Origin: Streptomyces shenzhenensis
GTDB lineage: Bacteria; Actinomycetota; Actinomycetes; Streptomycetales; Streptomycetaceae
DNA: 64,000 nt
Reading direction: 5' to 3'
NCBI RefSeq assembly: GCF_003688995.1
Contig: NZ_PENI01000021.1
Location: 62,001 to 126,000, forward strand
Part shown: positions 53,424-61,594 of the stretch, in pieces
How the letters are laid out: each line of letters begins with the position of its first letter
How positions within the stretch are numbered: position 1 is the first letter of the stretch
Program-made: the position numbers and the translations under genes
Notes under the pieces: model-generated
Databases searched by the model: none
What the model was told of the DNA's origin: nothing
The model's input: the letters and a program-made list of their open reading frames with translations, nothing else

Positions 53424-53975
53424 CTACTTCCCCAGGAGGTCGGCGGCGGTGAAGACACTGCGGACGGGAATGCCGGTGGCGGCCACCGGGTCGGCACCGC
53501 CGCGGTCCACGAGGAGCACGACGCCGACTACTTCGGCGCGCTCGGCCTGAACGGCGGCGATGGCGTCGAGTGTTGAGGCACCGGTCGTGGAGGTGTCCTC
53601 GACGAGCAGAACCCGCTTGCCGGTGAGGTCGGTGCCCTCGATGCGCTTGCCGAGCCCGTGCTGTTTGGCCTCCTTGCGGATGGCGGCGGCGGGGAGTTCC
53701 TGGCCGAGGTCTCTGGCGGCGGCCATGGTGGCGAGTGCCACGGGGACGGCTCCCAGGACGAGGCCGGCCACGGCGTCGTAGTGCCAGACGCGGGCCTCGT
53801 GCCGGATGGCGTGCCCGATGAGGGTGAAGCCGCGCGGGTGGAGGCTGACGCGGCGCAGGTCGAAGTAGTGGTCGGAGGTCGCTCCGGAGGACAGGGTGAC
53901 CTGTCCGCGGACGATGGCTCGGTCCCGGATGAGCCGGGCGAGTTCGGTGGTGTCGTGCGGTGCGGTCGAGGTCAT
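53424..53975 (-). CDS. pyrE: Orotate phosphoribosyltransferase (PyrE-type)
   Basis: A 183-residue PRTase. The PRPP motif is RVLLVEDTSTTGAS (residues 121-134) and the flexible-loop Lys/His set is in KEAKQHGLGKRIEG (101-114), both close to true PyrE. It joins orotate or an analogue to ribose-5-phosphate. No pyrB, pyrC or pyrF is present. It is the last of six genes chained by ATGA overlaps (start overlaps the PyrD stop). In this setting it may be a pathway copy that acts on a modified orotate. Confidence 0.88.
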   Translation of the reverse strand: MTSTAPHDTTELARLIRDRAIVRGQVTLSSGATSDHYFDLRRVSLHPRGFTLIGHAIRHEARVWHYDAVAGLVLGAVPVALATMAAARDLGQELPAAAIRKEAKQHGLGKRIEGTDLTGKRVLLVEDTSTTGASTLDAIAAVQAERAEVVGVVLLVDRGGADPVAATGIPVRSVFTAADLLGK

Positions 53976-54925
53976 CGCGGCTCCAGGGGGCGGTGGGCGA
54001 CTCCGATGGCGTCGCGGTAGCGGGCGATACCGTGGGAGGCGAGAAGGGTGCGCAGTTCGGCGGTGATGCGTACGGCGGCGTCGGGTTCCTCGAAGTTGAC
54101 GGTGCCGATGGAGACGGCGGACGCGCCTGCGGCGGTGAGGTCGAGGGCGTCCTGACCGCGGCGGACGCCGCCGCCTCCGAGGACCGGGATGTGCGGCAGG
54201 GCCTGGTGGACCTGCCAGATGCAGCGGACGGCGACGGGTTTGATCGCGGGGCCGGAGAGGCCGCCGAAGGTGTGGGACAGGGTGGGGCGCAGCGTGCGGG
54301 GGTGGATGGCCGCGCCCAGGAGGGTGTTGATGAGGCTGAGCGCGTCGGCGCCCGCGTCGACGCACGCCCGGGCGATCTCGGTGATGTCGGCGACGTCGGG
54401 GCTGAGTTTGGCGGTGATGCGGGTGTGCGGCAGCACGGTCCGGACGGCGGCGACCACGCGGGCGGCGGCGTCGGGGTTGCGGGCGAAGACGCGGTCCTGG
54501 TCCTCGACGTTGGGGCAGGAGATGTTGATTTCCAGTGTGTCGACGGGTTGGTGGTGCTCGGCGATGGCCTTGGCGCAGGTGGCGTACTCGTCGATGCTGT
54601 GGCCGGCGATGGAGACGAGGGTGGTGGCCCCCTGCTTGGCGAGCCAGGGTAGGTGCTCGTCCAGGAGGGTGCGGATGCCCTCGCCTTGGAGTCCGATGCT
54701 GTTGAGCATCCCCGCGGGGGTGGTTGCGGCCCGGGCGGGCGGCAGGCCGGGCCAGGGGCGTGCCAGAACGGATTTGGTGGCGATCGCTCCCGTCTCGGCG
54801 AGGTTGAGGAAGGTGCTGATCTCACGCCCGTACATGGCGGTGCCGGAGGCCAGCACGAGAGGCGTGGACAGGCGGAGCCCTGCGAGATCGGTGGTGAGGT
54901 CGACGTCATCCGGGTGGAGGGTCAT
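53972..54925 (-). CDS. pyrD: Dihydroorotate dehydrogenase, class 1 (PyrD-type)
   Basis: A 317-residue FMN barrel enzyme. The catalytic base is Cys137 in LEINISCPNV, which marks class 1 rather than the Ser of the membrane class 2 enzyme. FMN/substrate contacts are seen in ATKSV (Lys51), NSIGLQGEG, AKLSPDVAD (Lys173) and GADALSLINT. With the PyrK-like partner upstream it looks like a class 1B heteromer. It oxidises dihydroorotate, or reduces/oxidises a related ring. Overlaps the PyrK-like and PyrE genes by ATGA. Confidence 0.9.
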   Translation of the reverse strand: MTLHPDDVDLTTDLAGLRLSTPLVLASGTAMYGREISTFLNLAETGAIATKSVLARPWPGLPPARAATTPAGMLNSIGLQGEGIRTLLDEHLPWLAKQGATTLVSIAGHSIDEYATCAKAIAEHHQPVDTLEINISCPNVEDQDRVFARNPDAAARVVAAVRTVLPHTRITAKLSPDVADITEIARACVDAGADALSLINTLLGAAIHPRTLRPTLSHTFGGLSGPAIKPVAVRCIWQVHQALPHIPVLGGGGVRRGQDALDLTAAGASAVSIGTVNFEEPDAAVRITAELRTLLASHGIARYRDAIGVAHRPLEPR

Positions 54926-55743
54926 GTCGGCCTCCCGGCAGGGCTGAGGTGTTGCCAGGCGATCTGGTCGCCCGGGAAGACGGGGCCGTCGACGCAGCCA
55001 CGTGCGTAGGTGTTCCCGGGTGCCACGGGGACCGCGCAGGTCAGGCACAGGCCGATCCCGCAGGCCATGAAGGGTTCCAGGAGCACCCAGCAGGGGACCT
55101 GCCGGGCACGGCAGACCTCATATGCCGTGCGGGCAAGCGGTGTTGGAGCGATGATCACGACCTGGCCGGCCCGGGCGGCCAGCCGTGCGACGCGGGTGGT
55201 CCAGCGCTGCGGTTCGGGTGTGGCCTCGACGCTCACTGCGGCCCGCGGAACCGGATCCCACCAGACAGCGGCGTGTTTGTCGACGGGCGCGGGGACGAAC
55301 AGGTGTGTCTGATGCGGTCCGCCGGCTTCGCGCAGGGAGTCCGCGACGAACAGGGCCGCGGCGGCACCGTGATCGACCCCGATGATGCTGGTGATACCTG
55401 CCACCGCGGGCAGTTGGAAGGGGGAACCCAGCGGGCCGATCAAGGCGAGGAGGTCACCGGAGTGCAGCTGCCCGAGCGCCCCAGGGCCGTTGTCGCTGCG
55501 CCGGGCGACCAGGCGTAGCCCGGAGGCGTCGCCGCTGTCGCGTCGCACCGCTGCCGGGGAGAGCATCCACCGGCCGGGGGGACCGAACCCGGGCGGGGCG
55601 GGCACGGAGACGAACTGGCCCGGCTGGATCAGCCGGGCGATGCGCGGGGCAGCCACCTCGATGCTGGTGTAGTGGTCGAAGTCGGTGCGCAGCAGCACGG
55701 TTCCGTCTTCCCGCGCCGGCCCCTGGTGCCGTGGACGGGTCAT
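54922..55743 (-). CDS. pyrK: PyrK-like electron-transfer subunit with atypical NAD site
   Basis: A 273-residue PyrK-family protein. The C-terminal [2Fe-2S] ligands Cys228, Cys233, Cys236 and Cys250 (MACGIGLCLTCAVP, ARGCVDGPVF) match PyrK. The flavin-domain RPFS motif is changed to RWMLS (58-62), and the NAD-domain GGGIG motif is replaced by IIGVDHGAAAALFVAD, so nicotinamide binding may be altered. It would link PyrD to NAD or to another redox partner such as the FMN reductase next door. Confidence 0.85.
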   Translation of the reverse strand: MTRPRHQGPAREDGTVLLRTDFDHYTSIEVAAPRIARLIQPGQFVSVPAPPGFGPPGRWMLSPAAVRRDSGDASGLRLVARRSDNGPGALGQLHSGDLLALIGPLGSPFQLPAVAGITSIIGVDHGAAAALFVADSLREAGGPHQTHLFVPAPVDKHAAVWWDPVPRAAVSVEATPEPQRWTTRVARLAARAGQVVIIAPTPLARTAYEVCRARQVPCWVLLEPFMACGIGLCLTCAVPVAPGNTYARGCVDGPVFPGDQIAWQHLSPAGRPT

Positions 55744-56327
55744 GGGCCCGCTCCGGAGGACGCGAAGACCGGAGTGGGATCGCGGCGCAGTTGCCAGGTC
55801 GCGTCGGCCAGGACATGGATTTCGCTGATCATGCGGGTGATCCGGGCGGCGTCGGTCCCCGGGGTGTCATCAGGAGTGCCGATGGCAGGAGGCGTGACCA
55901 CAGCGTGGGTGGGGACGGCGATGCACCCGAGGGCGCGGGCGACGGACCGCAGGTGGTCGCAGGCCTGGACCGCGGTGAGCGAGGCACCGACGGCGACCAG
56001 CCCCACGGGTTTGCCCTTCAGGTCCGGTTCGCACAGGTGGTCCAGGGCGGTCTTCAGCAGTCCGGAATAGCTGCCGTGGTAGCACGGAGTCACCCAGACC
56101 AGGGCGTCGGCCTTCGCGGCCTGGTGCCGCAGGTCCGCCAGGGCGTCGGGCGGCTGGTCGCCGGTGTGCAGCGGCGGGAGGGACTGGTCGGCGAGGTCGC
56201 GCAGGATGGGACGGCTTCCGGTGGCAGCGATGTGCCGGCTCACACTTTCGGCCACGGTGAGGGTGCGGGACGGGCGCGCGGCGGCCCCGGCCAGGACCAG
56301 GAGCCGCCTGGGGGTGAAGGCCTTCAT
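55740..56327 (-). CDS. NAD(P)H-dependent FMN reductase (SsuE-like)
   Basis: A 195-residue flavodoxin-like reductase. It has the substrate-loop region WVTPCYHGSYSGLLKTALDH then KGKPVGLVAVGAS, typical of the SsuE/FMN-red family. It supplies reduced flavin; the natural client is the HpaB-type hydroxylase whose gene overlaps its start. It also overlaps the PyrK-like gene downstream. Confidence 0.88.
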   Translation of the reverse strand: MKAFTPRRLLVLAGAAARPSRTLTVAESVSRHIAATGSRPILRDLADQSLPPLHTGDQPPDALADLRHQAAKADALVWVTPCYHGSYSGLLKTALDHLCEPDLKGKPVGLVAVGASLTAVQACDHLRSVARALGCIAVPTHAVVTPPAIGTPDDTPGTDAARITRMISEIHVLADATWQLRRDPTPVFASSGAGP

Positions 56328-57796
56328 GTGCGGGCCTCCTGCTGGAGTTGTGCGGCTGCCGGGGCGGGTCGCAGCGCCCGGTTGACCGTGTCGAGCAGCG
56401 AGGTGGTGTCGTAGCCGAAGTACTGGGCCGCCGCGAGACGCACGGGGTCGCCGGAGTGGTAGCGCTCGTACTGCATCTGGCGCTGGCCGAAGGCGCTGCC
56501 GGTGGCGTCCCAGGCGAGCTTGAGGAGGCGGACGCGGTGCTCGGCGGAGACACCGTCGGCTCCGCGGTAGAACCGCTCGATGGCCGGCCACAGGTCACTG
56601 CGGAGGTCCTCCTCGGCGGGCGTGCTCAGCAAGCTGCCGCCCCCGAGTATCTGGATGACCTCGATCATGCGGGCGGTCATCTTGGGGAAGTGGTAGCGCA
56701 GCGCCATGACGGGTGCGATCGCGGGGGTGAGTGTCCCCCACTCGGACGTGCGAGCGTCGGCCTCGGCCGCGAGGATGCCGGCCTTGGCCAGTTCCAGGAA
56801 GCCGAGGACCTCGCCGAGCATCTCCTGGACGTGCAGGAATGCGTTGGTGCCGGACATCTCCGCGAGGGCCACCGCGATGCCGGCGAGCAGTTCGGCCTTG
56901 GCCGCTCCGCGCACGATCCCGTGCTGGCCGGTGTGGTGGCGTGCCGTGGTCACGTCGTAGAGGCGGTTGGCGGCGTCCACATCGCCGTGGAAGAAGACCC
57001 GGTCCCAGGGGACGACGACGTCGTCGAAGATGCACGTCGCGTCGATCTCCTCGTAGGGGGCCAGCGGCGTGCTGATCAGCCGGGTCGGGTCCGCCACGAA
57101 CGGTTCGCGGCAGACGATCCGCAGGCCGGGCGTGGCCACGGGGACGGAGAACGCCACGGTGTAGGCCTCGTCGCCCTTGGCGTACTTGGGCAGGGGGAAC
57201 ACCACGATCTCGTCGGCCACCGGGACGAGGGTGCCGATCAGTTTGGCGCCGCGCACCACCAGTCCCTCGCTGGTCTCCCGCACGATGCGCAGGTGGACGA
57301 AGGGGTCGTCCTGGTCGTTGGAGGCGCGGGCGCGGTTGAGCGGTGGGTTGATCGCGGCGTGCGACAGGAAGGGGTCGCTTTCGCGGCAACGGGCGTGGAA
57401 GGCACGGACGTTGCGGCCGAACCGGGGATCGGTGCGGGAGAAGAACTCCTGCGCGGAGGAGAAGGCGGTCACGGCGGTGTTGACGAAGTCCGGCGAGCGG
57501 CCGAGCAGCCCGAAGGTCGCGGAGGCGGTGGTGCGATACGCCTGACCGCGCGCTCGCAGCTCCTGCGCGTTGCGGGGTGCCGCGAGGGAGACGGGGTAGA
57601 CGCCATCGTCGTCCTCGCGGACCAACTGGTGGCGCAGCTCGGGGTCGTGCTGCAGGTCATAGAGGCGGGCGACGGTGAGGGCGGCGCCGGCGAGGACCGG
57701 CTCGTCCAGCACATCGTCCACGCGGCGTCCGCCGAGCCAGACCTCTCGCCCGTCGTGCAGGCCCCGCAGGTACTGGGTTCCGGTGCGTACGGTCAT
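56324..57796 (-). CDS. HpaB-type FADH2-dependent hydroxylase (4-hydroxyphenylacetate 3-monooxygenase family)
   Basis: A 490-residue oxygenase component of the HpaB family. The N-terminus GTQYLRGLHDGREVWLGGRR and the RSPDFVNTAVTAF segment are typical. The catalytic set seen in HpaB is present: Arg83 and Tyr87 (RGQAY) and His146 (LSHAAINPP). It hydroxylates an aromatic or ring substrate with reduced flavin from the adjacent reductase. The neighbours suggest a pyrimidine or its precursor, but a phenol is the classic substrate. ATGA overlaps on both sides. Confidence 0.9.
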   Translation of the reverse strand: MTVRTGTQYLRGLHDGREVWLGGRRVDDVLDEPVLAGAALTVARLYDLQHDPELRHQLVREDDDGVYPVSLAAPRNAQELRARGQAYRTTASATFGLLGRSPDFVNTAVTAFSSAQEFFSRTDPRFGRNVRAFHARCRESDPFLSHAAINPPLNRARASNDQDDPFVHLRIVRETSEGLVVRGAKLIGTLVPVADEIVVFPLPKYAKGDEAYTVAFSVPVATPGLRIVCREPFVADPTRLISTPLAPYEEIDATCIFDDVVVPWDRVFFHGDVDAANRLYDVTTARHHTGQHGIVRGAAKAELLAGIAVALAEMSGTNAFLHVQEMLGEVLGFLELAKAGILAAEADARTSEWGTLTPAIAPVMALRYHFPKMTARMIEVIQILGGGSLLSTPAEEDLRSDLWPAIERFYRGADGVSAEHRVRLLKLAWDATGSAFGQRQMQYERYHSGDPVRLAAAQYFGYDTTSLLDTVNRALRPAPAAAQLQQEART

Positions 57797-58860
57797 GCCC
57801 GTGCCCCCTCGATCATCCGCTCGGTACCCTGCGGGTCGGACGGCTGCGCGGCCGGCGGATACAGCGGTGTCCGGGCGTGCCGCAGCAGGTCGTGGCTGGT
57901 GTGCCACAGCACGTCGACGGGGACGCCGTGTTCGGCCAGCCACGCGTCGTCGTAGGACTCGTACAGGTAGTTGGCGCCTGTGTCGGGGGCGATGGCGAGG
58001 ACAGGGCGGCCCGGGTGGGCAGTCGCGTAGGCGAGAGCGGCGAAGACCGCGGCTCCGCCCGATTCGCCGAGCAGCAGGCCCTCTTCCCTCGCCAGGACCC
58101 GGCACGTCGACAGCGCCTCGGTGTCGGCGACCCGGTGCAGGGAGTCGATCAGGTCGGTACGCAGGTTGCCCGGCCGCCAGCTCAGGCCGATCCCGCGCAT
58201 CATGTACGGCGCGAAGGGGTGGCCGAACGTCGCCGACCCGACGGCGTCGACCGCGCGCACGTGCAGGGACGGGAAGTGCTCTCTGAGGGCGCTGCTGAGA
58301 CCGCTGAGGTGTCCGCCGGTCGAGACCGTGCCGACCAGGGCGGCCAGGTCGTCGAAGTCCTTGGCGATCTCGGGGGCGGTGTGCAGCGCGTGCGCCTGGG
58401 GGTTGTCCGGGTTGTTGTACTGGTCGAGGCTGCGCGCTTCGGGGTTCTGGGCCAGCAACTCCTCGACACGGCGGATCCGGGCGACCTGGTAGCTGCCGTT
58501 GCCGTCGGGGCGGTCGACCATGTCCAGCTCCGCGCCGAAGCTGGTGGCGTAGGAGAGTACGGACTGCGGTGTCTTCGGGTCGACGACCAGGATCACCCGG
58601 TAGCCCTTGACCGCGCCGATCAGCGCCAGGGACTTGCCGAGGTTCCCGGATGTGGACTCGACGAGAGTGCTGCCCGGGGTGAGGCGTCCGTGCCGTTCGG
58701 CCTCCTCCACCATGTGTAAGGCGGCCCGGTCCTTGATGCTTCCTGAGGGGTTCGTGCCTTCCAGCTTGACGCATATCCGGTCCTGTGGTTCGGGCAGGAG
58801 CTTGCGCAAGCGGACGATCGGGGTGTCGCCGAGGGTCTCGAGCACGTTCTCGTAGATCAC
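57793..58860 (-). CDS. SbnA/cysteine-synthase-like beta-substituted alanine synthase
   Basis: A 355-residue fold-type II PLP enzyme. Lys43 in GSIKDR is the Schiff-base residue and ESTSGNLG (68-75) binds the PLP phosphate region; the Leu in SGNLG is shared with SbnA rather than CysK (SGNTG). It adds a nucleophile to the aminoacrylate of O-phospho- or O-acetylserine. SbnB, the usual partner in diaminopropionate synthesis, is absent, so the nucleophile may be different. GTG start at 58860 follows AGGAGG. First of the six ATGA-coupled genes. Confidence 0.88.
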   Translation of the reverse strand: MIYENVLETLGDTPIVRLRKLLPEPQDRICVKLEGTNPSGSIKDRAALHMVEEAERHGRLTPGSTLVESTSGNLGKSLALIGAVKGYRVILVVDPKTPQSVLSYATSFGAELDMVDRPDGNGSYQVARIRRVEELLAQNPEARSLDQYNNPDNPQAHALHTAPEIAKDFDDLAALVGTVSTGGHLSGLSSALREHFPSLHVRAVDAVGSATFGHPFAPYMMRGIGLSWRPGNLRTDLIDSLHRVADTEALSTCRVLAREEGLLLGESGGAAVFAALAYATAHPGRPVLAIAPDTGANYLYESYDDAWLAEHGVPVDVLWHTSHDLLRHARTPLYPPAAQPSDPQGTERMIEGARA

Positions 58861-58907
58861 GTTGCCTCCTGGATCGGGTCGTTCCGGTGGCGGTGTGCGG
58901 TCACGCT

Positions 58908-60101
58908 TCAGGGCAGGACGATCAAGTCCCGTGGCAGGGTGGTGAGCAGCCGGTTGCCGTCGCTGCCGACGACGAACGGGTCCTCGACGTGCACGCAGCC
59001 GAAGCCGAACTCGTAGTACGGCGTCTCGATGTTCACGACCGTCCCGGGCTCCAGTTCGCCGGTGCTGCCGGGGCGGATCAGGACCGGGTCGTAGACCTCG
59101 ACGCCGATGCCATGGCCGACGTGGTTGCGGCGGTAGTGCGGGATGCCGGCGGCACGGACGCTGTCCACGGTGAGGTCGAACAGCTGGTGTCCGCTCATCC
59201 CGGGGCGTGCGGCGTCCAGGGCCTGCTGCTCCCCCGCGAGCACGGCGTCGTAGAGCCGCGCCAGTCGCGTGTCCGGCTCGCCGAGGGTGCACACGCGGGC
59301 GATGTCGCACCAGTAGCCGCCGACCACCGCGCCCACGTCGAACCAGATCGCCTGCCCCCGCTGCAGCGGTGTCCCGGTCGGGCGGCGCTGGCCCGCAACA
59401 GCATTCGCGCCGATGCGGATGAGGGTGAACTTCGGCACGCCGCCCTGCGCCGCCACCGACCGGTTGAACTCCCGCACCAGCTCACGCTCGGTGACGCCCT
59501 GTTCCGTGATCGCGACCGTGGCGCGGATGGCGTTCTCCGCCACTGCCGCGGCAGCAGCAATGCGTTCGAGTTCCTGAGGGGTCTTCACCTGCCGCACCCA
59601 GCGCAGGTGTTGGGCTGCCGGGACAATCTGCCAGCCGGACAGCTCCTTCGCCAAGGCTTCCAAGAAGTCGGCCGGTACGCCCTCCTCGTCGACGCCGACC
59701 CGTCCACCGCCCGGGCACGTACTGCGGATCGCGTGGGCGAGTGCGGACAGCGCCGTGTCGAAGCGGGTGTCCCAGCTGACCTCGCGCAGCAGTTCGTCCT
59801 GCGGGCCCAGGGCGGCTTCCTCCGGCACCTCGCGGAAGAACGGCCCGTAGGCGACGGCCTCGCGAATCGGCTCGTCGGCGTCGAGGAACTGGTCCACCTC
59901 GCAGCGCCCGCACACGAACACGGCGCCGGCTCGGGTGTCCTGGGACAGCACGGCGAAGGCGCGTCCCGAGTGCGGGAACATGCCCAGGTGCACGCTGTCG
60001 ATGCCGGTGAGGTACGTCAGGTTCTCGGCTGTGGTGCTCACGACGGCGTCGAGTCGCTCCTCGGCCATCCGCTGGTGCAGGCGCTCGTGGTTGACGCGCA
60101 C
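58908..60101 (-). CDS. M24-family metallopeptidase-like protein (Xaa-Pro peptidase/creatinase fold)
   Basis: A 397-residue protein with an N-terminal creatinase-like domain (1-160) and a pita-bread domain. All five metal ligands are kept: Asp255 (WFDVG), Asp266 (CDIAR), His330 (HVGHGIG), Glu359 (NIETP) and Glu373 (HVEDP), so it is a true metalloenzyme rather than creatinase. It could release a pathway product from a peptide precursor. GTG start at 60101 follows GGGAGGG. It lies 47 bp before the SbnA-like gene and 67 bp after the MFS gene. Confidence 0.87.
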   Translation of the reverse strand: MRVNHERLHQRMAEERLDAVVSTTAENLTYLTGIDSVHLGMFPHSGRAFAVLSQDTRAGAVFVCGRCEVDQFLDADEPIREAVAYGPFFREVPEEAALGPQDELLREVSWDTRFDTALSALAHAIRSTCPGGGRVGVDEEGVPADFLEALAKELSGWQIVPAAQHLRWVRQVKTPQELERIAAAAAVAENAIRATVAITEQGVTERELVREFNRSVAAQGGVPKFTLIRIGANAVAGQRRPTGTPLQRGQAIWFDVGAVVGGYWCDIARVCTLGEPDTRLARLYDAVLAGEQQALDAARPGMSGHQLFDLTVDSVRAAGIPHYRRNHVGHGIGVEVYDPVLIRPGSTGELEPGTVVNIETPYYEFGFGCVHVEDPFVVGSDGNRLLTTLPRDLIVLP

Positions 60102-60168
60102 GTATCCCTCCCCTTTCTCGTGTTCGGATCATGTACGCGGGTTGTCCCCGGCGATGGGCACCGGTGGC

Positions 60169-61395
60169 TCACTCGGTGACGGAAGTGCCCTCGGCACGCG
60201 CCGCCTCGCTACATCGGCTTCGGCTGGAGGTGGAGCCTGGCAGGCAGAGCAGCGGGATCACCCACAGGGCCGCGACCGCGACGATGGCGACGCCTGTCCG
60301 CCCGCCGGCCACCGCGGCCCCGACGAGCGGGGTGCCGACCACGATGACCAGGTTGGCGTGCGCGTTGATCAGTCCGATCGCTCCCGCAGGACGGTCGGGG
60401 CGTCGCTGCTGGGCGGAGGTGAAGACGCCCGCGAACGGCAGCCCTGACGCGATGCCCAGCGTGATGCAGAGGAGCGGGGCGAGGGCGACGGGACCCGCGT
60501 GCGCCAGGGCGAGCACGCACAGGCCGCCCACCAGCAGCGAGCCGGCGGTCCACGGCCGCACGCGCTCCGGCCACGCGCGAGCCAGGATTCCGCCCAGCGG
60601 GCGGCTCACGATCGTCGTCAGCAGGATCAGGGAAGCAGTGCCGGTCGCGAAGGCACTCGACATCCCCCACGTCCTGTGGAGGACCAGCGCCGCCCAGTTG
60701 CTCAGCACCACCGAGGCCCCGAAAGTGACGGCGTGCACCGCCGCGAGCCGGTACAACTCCGTATCCCGCAGCACGGACCGCCGAGGCCCTGGGACAACTC
60801 GCTGTACGCGCTTCCCGGCCGGCTCACGAGAGGCGGTGTCGGCGAGCAGTGCCGCGACGGCCAGGACCGCAAGCGCCGCGGACGTCACCCAGGTCGAACG
60901 CCACCCCAGTGTGTGCGCGCCGAGCGGAACGCCCAGCAGCGCGGCTCCGCCGGCAGCCGCGGCAGCGCCGCCGAACACTCCCTGTCCCGTTGCGCCACTG
61001 CCGCTGCTGCGGGCGACCTCGGCTCCGGAGACATAGCACAGCGCGGCACCGATACCGGCGATCGCACGGCACGCAGCGGCCAGCGCCCCCAGCGGGGCGG
61101 CGCTCGCGACGGCGTACGCGAGCGCGACGGTCGCCAGCCCCCACAACCCGGTCCTGCGCATGCCGAGCCGGTCGACCACCAGGCCGGCCGGCACCTGGGC
61201 CGCCGCATACGTGAGGCTGAACGCCGAGGTGAGGAAGCCGACTTCGGGCAAGCTCAGGCCGTACGCCTCGGCGATCGCAGGCGCTTCCGCTCCGGCGGCC
61301 GTCAACGACCACCCGGCGGTTCCCCCGAGGAGGCATGCCGCGAGCAGTCCGCGAGCACTCGTGGTGGGAAAGCCCTCGCGCAGCAATTCGGACAT
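60169..61395 (-). CDS. MFS transporter, first gene of the pyrimidine-type unit
   Basis: A 408-residue membrane protein with 12 probable segments; MFS loop signature DRLGMRRTG after segment 2. It heads the minus-strand unit and is divergent from the TetR gene, the usual place of an export or self-resistance carrier. The chosen ATG at 61395 has GGAGGA immediately before it, closer than normal, so the start is uncertain. The predicted TetR palindrome is about 130 bp upstream. Confidence 0.85.
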   Translation of the reverse strand: MSELLREGFPTTSARGLLAACLLGGTAGWSLTAAGAEAPAIAEAYGLSLPEVGFLTSAFSLTYAAAQVPAGLVVDRLGMRRTGLWGLATVALAYAVASAAPLGALAAACRAIAGIGAALCYVSGAEVARSSGSGATGQGVFGGAAAAAGGAALLGVPLGAHTLGWRSTWVTSAALAVLAVAALLADTASREPAGKRVQRVVPGPRRSVLRDTELYRLAAVHAVTFGASVVLSNWAALVLHRTWGMSSAFATGTASLILLTTIVSRPLGGILARAWPERVRPWTAGSLLVGGLCVLALAHAGPVALAPLLCITLGIASGLPFAGVFTSAQQRRPDRPAGAIGLINAHANLVIVVGTPLVGAAVAGGRTGVAIVAVAALWVIPLLCLPGSTSSRSRCSEAARAEGTSVTE

Positions 61396-61523
61396 TCCTC
61401 CATGCCTGTTCCCGTATCGGATACCGGGGGAGCCATACGGACCACACCGCCTCAAGCGCACGCCCAAGCAGCTGACCTGTACGAGTCTCCGAGCGACTCC
61501 CTTGGCGGCCCCAGCAGTCGTAG

Positions 61524-61545
61524 TGCGACGCGACGTCGCGTCGCA
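61524..61545. promoter_or_regulatory. Perfect 22-bp palindrome, probable TetR operator
   Basis: Bases 61524-61545 form a perfect palindrome centred on CG (half-site TGCGACGCGAC). It lies between the divergent MFS and TetR genes, 49 bp before the chosen TetR start. No similar palindrome was noticed elsewhere in the window. Confidence 0.75.
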
Positions 61546-61594
61546 AATGCTGCCATGCATAATGGCCGCCATGCCAGAGCGCGCGGGGATTCAG

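Noticed and set aside
53424..55743. Primary pyrimidine biosynthesis locus
   Set aside because: pyrB, pyrC, carAB and pyrF are absent, and the genes are coupled to HpaB, FMN reductase and an SbnA-like gene; actinomycetes normally use a separate class 2 PyrD. A genome check is still needed.
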